A stretch of DNA of 64,000 nucleotides, taken from positions 62,001-126,000 of the forward strand of contig NZ_QKWJ01000010.1 in the NCBI RefSeq assembly GCF_003353055.1, given 5' to 3'. Below the pieces are notes generated by a model. It worked only from the letters and a program-made list of their open reading frames with translations, had not been told where the DNA came from and did no database searches. The stretch comes from Cupriavidus lacunae (GTDB lineage Bacteria; Pseudomonadota; Gammaproteobacteria; Burkholderiales; Burkholderiaceae). How positions within the stretch are numbered: position 1 is the stretch's first letter; each line of letters opens with the position of its first letter. Positions 58,737 to 64,000 of the stretch are shown piece by piece. The position numbers were made by a program, and so were the translations under genes.

Positions 58737-59716
58737 ACATCCTCCTGACCGCCATCGCCGCACTGATCGGGCTGTGCCTGGTGCTGGGCGCGTTGCTATA
58801 CCTGTTCACCTGGCGTACCGCCCGGCGCATCGAAGCGGCCATGGCGCCCCCCGGCCGCTTTGTCGAGGTGCCCGGTGCGCGCCTGCACGTGGTGGAGCGC
58901 GGCCAGGGTCCCGCGGTGCTGCTGGTGCATGGCCTGTCGGGCCAGCTCGAAAACTTTGGCTACGGCATGATCGGGCCGCTTGCCGAGAACTTCCGCGTGA
59001 TCGCCGTCGACCGCCCCGGCGCGGGCCATTCCACGCGCACGCCCGGCAGCGCCGCCGACCTGCCGGCGCAGGCCGATGCCCTCGCCGCGCTGTGCGACAA
59101 GCTTGGCCTGGAGCGGCCGCTGGTGGTGGGCCATTCGCTGGGTGGCGCGATTGCGCTGGCGCTGGCCATCCGCCATCCCGAGCGCGTGGGCGGGCTGGCG
59201 CTGATCGCCCCTCTCACGCACCCGCCCAAGGCGATCTCGCCGGTGTTCAAGGCCATGACGGTGCCGAGCGCGTGGCAGCGCCGGCTGATGGCGTGGACGC
59301 TGGTGGTGCCGATGTCGATACGGCACCGCGCGGAAGTCATGGATATCGTGTTCGGCCCGGATCCGGTGCCGGATGACTTCCCGACGCGCGGCGGCGGCCT
59401 GCTGGCGCTGCGGCCGCGCCACTTCCTGGCAGCGTCCGAAGACCTGATCGGCGCCGCGCAGAGCCTGCCGGCCATGCTGCGCCACTACGGCACGCTACGC
59501 GTGCCGGTCAGCGTGCTTTTCGGCCGCGACGACCGCATCCTGGACGTTGCCGAGCATGGCGAAGCGCTCGTGGCCAAGGTACCGGGCGCGACGCTGACAT
59601 TGGTCAGCGGCGGGCATATGCTGCCGGTGACCGCGATCGATACCAGCGTCGATTTCGTGCGCAGAGCCGCCGCGCGGCTGCACGTGTCGGCATCGGAGCA
59701 GGCACAGCTCGCCTGA
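58733..59716 (+). CDS. alpha/beta hydrolase, membrane-anchored
   Basis: 327 residues. Residues 3-28 form a hydrophobic anchor. HGLSG gives the oxyanion site near 66, and the nucleophile elbow is GHSLGG with Ser135; the Asp in FGRDDRILD and the His in SGGHMLP complete the triad. It could hydrolyse the ester made by the preceding monooxygenase (inference). The start overlaps the FMO stop by four bases and it ends 15 bases before the COQ4-like gene. Confidence 0.88.
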   Translation: MNILLTAIAALIGLCLVLGALLYLFTWRTARRIEAAMAPPGRFVEVPGARLHVVERGQGPAVLLVHGLSGQLENFGYGMIGPLAENFRVIAVDRPGAGHSTRTPGSAADLPAQADALAALCDKLGLERPLVVGHSLGGAIALALAIRHPERVGGLALIAPLTHPPKAISPVFKAMTVPSAWQRRLMAWTLVVPMSIRHRAEVMDIVFGPDPVPDDFPTRGGGLLALRPRHFLAASEDLIGAAQSLPAMLRHYGTLRVPVSVLFGRDDRILDVAEHGEALVAKVPGATLTLVSGGHMLPVTAIDTSVDFVRRAAARLHVSASEQAQLA

Positions 59717-59731
59717 CCAGGGAGACCGCCC

Positions 59732-60457
59732 ATGACCACCACGACCGGTTCCAACCCCTACAAGCAGGATGTCTTCACCGCGTTCAAGGCTGTTCGCAAG
59801 CTGCTGGCGAACGGCAATGACACGGAGCAGGTGTTCCGCATCATGCGCGCGCTCAACGGGCCGTCGATGCCCCGCAACTTCAGCCGCCTGCTGAGCACGC
59901 CCGACGGCCGGCGCATGGTCTACCAGCGCATCGAACTGGCCGAGCGCCTGTCGGATCCGGCATACATCGCCAGGTTCGCGCCGGGCACGGTCGGCGCGGC
60001 CTATCGCGCGTTCCTGGAAAAGACCGGCTACAGCGCTGACGGGCTGGCCAAGGTCTCGAACCTGGACCAGGAACCGGTGGTCGAGGACGCCTACATGTGG
60101 TTCGGCCGGCGTACGCGCGACATCCACGACATCTGGCATGTGCTCACCGGCTACCGGGCCGACGAAAGCCTTGGCGAAGCCGCACTGGTGGCATTCAGCT
60201 ATGCGCAGACCGGCGGCAAGGGCTGGGCATTCATCGCCATCGCGGCGTCGCTGAAGAGCCTGCGCGTGAGCGGCAGCCTGGCCTTTGCGCGGGCCGTGCT
60301 GGAAGGCTATCGGCTGGGCCGCCGAGCGCAGTGGCTGTTGGGCGAGGATTACGAGAAGCTGCTGCACGAACCGATCGACGCGGCCCGTGCGCGGCTTGGC
60401 ATTGCCGAGCCCCAACGCTACCTGGCCTGCAATCCCGCGCAGGAGTGGACGGCCTGA
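59732..60457 (+). CDS. COQ4-like protein
   Basis: 241 residues, mainly helical. The COQ4 metal motif is present: HDIWH at residues 132-136 (H132, D133, H136) and Glu149 after a loop one residue longer than in the human protein. COQ4 supports ubiquinone synthesis and has been linked to ring decarboxylation. The gene ends the TetR-controlled operon with a monooxygenase and a hydrolase, an unusual setting. It is followed by a terminator. Confidence 0.85.
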   Translation: MTTTTGSNPYKQDVFTAFKAVRKLLANGNDTEQVFRIMRALNGPSMPRNFSRLLSTPDGRRMVYQRIELAERLSDPAYIARFAPGTVGAAYRAFLEKTGYSADGLAKVSNLDQEPVVEDAYMWFGRRTRDIHDIWHVLTGYRADESLGEAALVAFSYAQTGGKGWAFIAIAASLKSLRVSGSLAFARAVLEGYRLGRRAQWLLGEDYEKLLHEPIDAARARLGIAEPQRYLACNPAQEWTA

Positions 60458-60475
60458 GGCCGCCGCGCGCCAAAC

Positions 60476-60506
60476 AAAAAAGCGACCCATGGCGGGTCGC
60501 TTTTTA
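60476..60506. terminator. bidirectional terminator after the COQ4-like gene
   Basis: AAAAAGCGACCC, loop ATGGC, GGGTCGCTTTTT: a 12-bp stem with a T-run on each strand, serving the operon on the left and the nitroreductase gene on the right. Confidence 0.92.
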
Positions 60507-60533
60507 CCTTGGCGCCGATGGCGCGCCGCGCGT

Positions 60534-61121
60534 TCAGACGATGCGGCAGGCTTCGTCGAACGACAGGCGCGGGCCGCGCGGGAACAGCTTGTCGGCCACG
60601 CCGTAGCCCAGGTTGCACAGGAAGTTGACCTTCCACTTGCCATCCGCGAAGAAGGCCGCGTTGACCTTGTCGGCATCGAAGCCGCCCATCGGGCCGCAGT
60701 CCAGGCCCAGCGCGCGTGCCGCCAGGATGAAGTAGCCGCCTTGCAGCGAGCTGTTCATGAGCGCGTCACGGGCGATCTTCTCGTCGTTGCCGGCGTACCA
60801 GGAGCGGGCGTCGGCGTGCGGGAACAGCTTGGGCAGCTGGTCGTGGAAGGCAGTGTCGAAGGCGATGATGGCAGTCACCGGCGCCGAGCGGGTCTTGTCG
60901 ACGTTGCCGGCCGACACGCAGTCCACCAGGCGCGCCTTCTCGGCAGCGCTCTTGACGAACACGATGCGCGCCGGGCTGCTGTTGGCGGCGGTCGGGCCGA
61001 ACTTCATCGCTTCATAGATCTGGTGCAGCACGGCGTCGTCCACGTGGCGGTCCTGCCACACGTTGTGCGTGCGGGCTTCGGTGAACAGCTGCGCCAGCGC
61101 GGCGTTGTCGATCTGGGACAT
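60534..61121 (-). CDS. RutE-type malonic semialdehyde reductase / nitroreductase family
   Basis: 195 residues from MSQIDNAAL. It has the nitroreductase-family FMN fold. [45 protein letters not shown] and [12 protein letters not shown] match the RutE/HadB-like branch closely. RutE reduces malonic semialdehyde to 3-hydroxypropionate in uracil breakdown, but no rut genes are nearby, so the role here may differ. A TACAAT lies upstream on the minus strand at 61159-61164. Confidence 0.88.
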   Translation of the reverse strand: MSQIDNAALAQLFTEARTHNVWQDRHVDDAVLHQIYEAMKFGPTAANSSPARIVFVKSAAEKARLVDCVSAGNVDKTRSAPVTAIIAFDTAFHDQLPKLFPHADARSWYAGNDEKIARDALMNSSLQGGYFILAARALGLDCGPMGGFDADKVNAAFFADGKWKVNFLCNLGYGVADKLFPRGPRLSFDEACRIV

Positions 61122-61158
61122 GCGCTTCTTTCCTGTACGAGATATGAGGGAAGGCGCG

Positions 61159-61164
61159 ATTGTA
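61159..61164 (-). promoter_or_regulatory. TACAAT -10 element of the RutE-like gene
   Basis: On the minus strand, 37 nt before the ATG at 61121, with AGGAAAG as ribosome site between. No clear -35. Confidence 0.4.
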
Positions 61165-61209
61165 CCCAACACTTTGTGCACGCCACGACAGCGCCTTTGA
61201 GCAAGCTGT

Positions 61210-62148
61210 TCAATTACCTTGCACATCGGCGCGGGCCGGCGCCGGCGCACTGCCCCGACCGGTCAGCCACAGCACGCCGGCCAGGATCAGCCCGCCGCCG
61301 ACGGCCTGCGCCGCGCCGATATGCTCGCCCAGCAGCAGCGCGGCCAGCAACACGGTGACCACCGGCTCCAGCGTGGACAGCATCGACGCCTGCGCCGCGC
61401 CCAGCCGCTGCAGGCCGGCGAAGAAGGTCAGGATCGCCAGCACCGTCGACAGCAGCGCAATGCCCGCCAGCGCCAGCCAGCCGCCGACATGGGCCGGGAA
61501 CTGCGGCGGCGCGCCAGCGCCCATGCGCAGCAGGCCGACGGCGCCGTAGACCAGTGCCGCCGCGGTGCAGATCACCGTGGTGGTCGCGATCGGGTTGACG
61601 CCGGCGGTCACGCGCGTGCCGACGATGATATAGACCGAATAGATCACCGCCGCCGCCAGCCCCAGCGCAATCCCCAGCGGCGAGCCCTCGCCGCCGCCGA
61701 CGGTCAGCCCCGCGCCCACCGAACACAGCACCAGCGCGACCACCGCGGCAGTGGTCAGCCGCTCCTTGAGGAAGACTGCCGCCAGGATCGTCACGAACAG
61801 CGGATAGAGGTACAGCAGCAGGGCCACCAGGCTGGCCTGCGCATGGTTGAGCGCGCTGAAGAAGCAGAACGACTGGCCGACATAGCCGATGCCGCCCATC
61901 GCCGCCAGCGCCAGCACGCGGCGCCATGGCGGCAAGGCGATGCCGCGCGTGCGCATCACCCAGGCCAGCGCCACGGTGGCCAGCGCGAAGCGCACCAGCA
62001 GCAGTCCGTAGACATCCGCGCCGGCCGCGTAGGCAAAGCGCGCGAAGATCGCCATGGCGCCAAAGGCGCTGGCCGAGAGCGCGATCAGCAGCACGCCGGC
62101 CAGTTTGTCGCGGGCGTGGGCCGTGGCGGTCGAGGGGGAAGCGGTCAT
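61210..62148 (-). CDS. DMT-superfamily transporter (EamA family)
   Basis: 312 residues with ten membrane segments in two EamA repeats: about residues 17-150 and 165-305. It exports or imports small metabolites across the inner membrane; substrate unknown. The start MTASPST at 62148 lies before a short cytosolic lead. It is divergent from the DUF1841 gene. Confidence 0.9.
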   Translation of the reverse strand: MTASPSTATAHARDKLAGVLLIALSASAFGAMAIFARFAYAAGADVYGLLLVRFALATVALAWVMRTRGIALPPWRRVLALAAMGGIGYVGQSFCFFSALNHAQASLVALLLYLYPLFVTILAAVFLKERLTTAAVVALVLCSVGAGLTVGGGEGSPLGIALGLAAAVIYSVYIIVGTRVTAGVNPIATTTVICTAAALVYGAVGLLRMGAGAPPQFPAHVGGWLALAGIALLSTVLAILTFFAGLQRLGAAQASMLSTLEPVVTVLLAALLLGEHIGAAQAVGGGLILAGVLWLTGRGSAPAPARADVQGN

Positions 62149-62224
62149 CGGGCAGGCGGGAAGTCGGCGATCCCGCATTCTACTTGGCGGGCAGGAGCGG
62201 CCAGCGTGGGCCGCGGCGCTCGTT

Positions 62225-62230
62225 TACAAT
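62225..62230 (+). promoter_or_regulatory. -10 TACAAT 9 nt from the DUF1841 start
   Basis: TTTACAAT then GTCGCCACC and the ATG at 62240. The same arrangement precedes the RpfE-like gene (29860-29874). It predicts a leaderless mRNA. Confidence 0.45.
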
Positions 62231-62239
62231 GTCGCCACC

Positions 62240-62671
62240 ATGTTCAATCCCTCACGAGAAGAAGTCCGCCGGTTCTTCTGCGATGCCTGGCAGAAGCAGA
62301 TCACAGGTGGCGTGCTGACCCCGCTGGAAGCCATCGCCGTCGACTGGATCGGCGAGCATCCCGAGTACCACGACCTGCTGCGCGACGCCGAAGGCGCGCT
62401 GGCGCAGGACTACACCCCCGAGCAAGGCCAGACCAACCCCTTCCTGCACCTGTCGATGCACCTGTCGATTTCCGAGCAGGTCTCGGTCGACCAGCCGCGC
62501 GGCATCCGCCAGGCCTATGAGGCACTGGCGCGCCGGCTGGACTCGCCACACGAAGCGCAGCACCAGGTGATGGAATGCCTTGGTGAAATGCTGTGGCAGG
62601 CACAGCGCACCGGGCAGCCGCCCGACGGCGACCACTACATCGACTGCATCAGGCGCCGCGCCAACCGCTAA
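62240..62671 (+). CDS. DUF1841 family protein
   Basis: 143 residues, helical, no membrane segment. The MFNPSREEVRRFFCDAW start, HPEYHDLL, NPFLHLSMHLSISEQVSVDQP and the late YIDCIRRR are family blocks, with His residues that could bind metal. Function unknown. It may be translated without a leader. The phospholipase gene follows about 110 bases later. Confidence 0.88.
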   Translation: MFNPSREEVRRFFCDAWQKQITGGVLTPLEAIAVDWIGEHPEYHDLLRDAEGALAQDYTPEQGQTNPFLHLSMHLSISEQVSVDQPRGIRQAYEALARRLDSPHEAQHQVMECLGEMLWQAQRTGQPPDGDHYIDCIRRRANR

Positions 62672-62702
62672 GTCCGGTGCGCGTCGCGCGCCAAGGGCAG
62701 CG

Positions 62703-62708
62703 TACAAT
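62703..62708 (+). promoter_or_regulatory. TACAAT -10 element upstream of the phospholipase gene
   Basis: TACAAT in CGTACAATTC, about 100 nt before the start. No clear -35. Confidence 0.35.
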
Positions 62709-62804
62709 TCGTCACAACCCTCCGACGGGTGCGTGGTAGGCTTTGTGGGTCCGTATTTTCCCCAGCCGCGTTGCCGTCACATGGCGGCGCGGTGCCCGCA
62801 AGCC

Positions 62805-64000
62805 ATGTCCCGTACTGCCCTTCCCCGCCGGAGCCGCCTGGCGCCGGCCGGTGGTGCCATTGCTCCGCTGTGCCTCGCGCTGATGCTGGCCTGGCCCCTG
62901 GCCGGCCAAGCCGGCGTGGCGCTGCTGCAGCCACCGCGCGTGATCGACGGCAACCAGCCGCTGACGCTGACCCTGGTGGTCTCGGCCGACGACGCCACCC
63001 GCCGCTACCGCATCCCCGACACGCTGGAGGTGACCGCCTCGGGCGACCTGCAGGCACCGGTGCGGCTGGTGCTGTGGCGCGAGGTCTCGGGCCCGGCGGT
63101 GGTCAACCTGCGCCGTGGCGAGCACCGCGCCATCCGCTACACGGTGGCGCTGCCGCCGGCCCTGCGCGGCCAGGTGCGGCTGGATGCCACCGGCATCGAT
63201 GCCGCGCCGGTCCTGGTAACGCTGAACCGCCTGCCGCAGCCCGGTGAGGCCACCACGGCTGCGCCGCCGGTCGCCGGCAAGGCACCGGCTGCGAACGGCA
63301 CTGCGCCGGCCGCCGACGCCACCGAGACGGCGGCCGCCGCCGTGCCGGTGAGCCCCGTCACCACCGCAGGCGCCACGGCGCCCGCACCGGCCGACCTGCG
63401 CGACAGCGCCCGGCTGTCGTTCCACGACCCGATGTACTTCATGGTCGGCGCGCATGACGGCGCCAACGCCAAGTTCCAGCTGAGTTTCAAGTACCGCCTG
63501 TTCGAAGGCGAGGATCCGGCGTCGAAAAGCCTGTTCGACAACCTGTACGTGGGCTATACGCAGTTCTCGCTGTGGGACCTGTCCGAGCAGTCCAAGCCGT
63601 TCCGCGACACCAACTACCGGCCCAGCCTGTTCTATTACCTGTCGGATACCGGGGTGAAAAACAATGTCATCAGCCGGCTGTCGCTGGCGACCGGCCTGGA
63701 GCATGAATCCAATGGCCGCGCCGGCGACGATTCGCGCAGCATCAATACGGTCTTCGTCAAGCCGACCTTCTACTTCGGCGACCAGAACGACTGGCACTGG
63801 CGCGTCGCGCCCAAGCTCTACGCTTATGTGGAAAAGGGCGAAAACCCCGACATCGCCCACTATCGGGGCTTCATGGACCTGGGCATTGCCTATGGGCGCC
63901 CGGACTCATGGGAATTCTCGGCCACGCTGCGCAAGGGCACGCGCAAGTGGTACGGCAGCGTCGACGCGCAGCTGACCTACCCGTTGGAGCGCCTGATCCC
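62805..64000 (+). CDS. outer-membrane phospholipase A, 5' part (runs off the right edge)
   Basis: 398 codons are visible and the frame is open to the end of the window. An ATG eight codons upstream at 62781 is also in frame. A signal peptide (about 1-36, ending GQA) is followed by an exported extension of about 165 residues with a Pro/Ala/Thr-rich linker, and then the beta-barrel phospholipase domain. The catalytic triad is clear: His300 and Ser302 in LEHESNGR and Asn314 in SINTVF, spaced 2 and 12 as in Escherichia coli OMPLA (H142, S144, N156). OMPLA hydrolyses phospholipids that reach the outer leaflet. The end is missing. Confidence 0.9.
   Translation, partial: MSRTALPRRSRLAPAGGAIAPLCLALMLAWPLAGQAGVALLQPPRVIDGNQPLTLTLVVSADDATRRYRIPDTLEVTASGDLQAPVRLVLWREVSGPAVVNLRRGEHRAIRYTVALPPALRGQVRLDATGIDAAPVLVTLNRLPQPGEATTAAPPVAGKAPAANGTAPAADATETAAAAVPVSPVTTAGATAPAPADLRDSARLSFHDPMYFMVGAHDGANAKFQLSFKYRLFEGEDPASKSLFDNLYVGYTQFSLWDLSEQSKPFRDTNYRPSLFYYLSDTGVKNNVISRLSLATGLEHESNGRAGDDSRSINTVFVKPTFYFGDQNDWHWRVAPKLYAYVEKGENPDIAHYRGFMDLGIAYGRPDSWEFSATLRKGTRKWYGSVDAQLTYPLERLI

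Overview
The window reads as a GC-rich betaproteobacterial housekeeping chromosome, most likely Cupriavidus (Burkholderiaceae). The best marker is an intracellular polyhydroxybutyrate depolymerase of 419 codons with its nucleophile at Cys183, as in the PhaZ1 enzymes of Cupriavidus necator. The gene orders pyrG-kdsA-eno-ftsB, iscRSUA-hscBA-fdx-iscX, recJ/prfB/lysS and lolCD-tatD-comEC agree with this. Coding density is high. I saw no rRNA, tRNA, insertion sequence, prophage or CRISPR array. The genus call is inference from remembered protein families; no search was run.

Layout. 1-10 kb: a methyltransferase, a site-2 protease, a YciO/Sua5-type protein, a PHP phosphatase (RNase AM type), ferredoxin-NADP reductase, an alpha/beta hydrolase divergent from an acyl-CoA synthetase (with a TetR-type palindrome between them), a ferritin-like DUF455 protein, a gamma-carbonic anhydrase, Hsp33 and a small lipoprotein. 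10-15 kb: the minus-strand pyrG-kdsA-DUF1330-eno-ftsB cluster. 15-20.3 kb: a minus-strand operon for the bacterial proteasome homologue Anbu with a circularly permuted ATP-grasp protein, an alpha-E protein, a transglutaminase and an alpha/beta hydrolase. 20.6-24.4 kb: gluconokinase and phosphogluconate dehydratase divergent from a HexR-like regulator, with two matching operators. 24.4-30 kb: lolC-lolD-tatD-comEC. 30-37.2 kb: an RpfE-like gene, recJ, an NlpD-like LytM lipoprotein, prfB with its programmed +1 frameshift, an SDR and lysS. 37.5-39.4 kb: a glycine-zipper membrane protein and an outer-membrane protein built from two homologous halves.

39.4-45.6 kb: the complete ISC iron-sulfur operon with an extra DUF3565 gene; an IscR type-1 site covers the -35 region of the iscR promoter. 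45.6-51 kb: a large membrane protein usually named site-specific recombinase, a low-molecular-weight tyrosine phosphatase, two small unknown genes and uvrB. 51.2-54 kb: an aromatic/aspartate aminotransferase and phaZ. 54-56.4 kb: a TetR regulator and the rsxB-nth pair. 56.4-60.5 kb: a TetR regulator divergent from a Baeyer-Villiger-type monooxygenase, an alpha/beta hydrolase and a COQ4-like gene, with two copies of one palindrome in the shared promoter. 60.5-64 kb: a RutE-type nitroreductase, a DMT transporter, a DUF1841 gene and the 5' part of an outer-membrane phospholipase A that runs off the right edge.

The parts most worth following are the Anbu/ATP-grasp/alpha-E/transglutaminase operon, the COQ4-like/Baeyer-Villiger/hydrolase operon with paired operators, the duplicated beta-barrel protein, and a group of -10 elements set so close to start codons that leaderless transcripts are expected.
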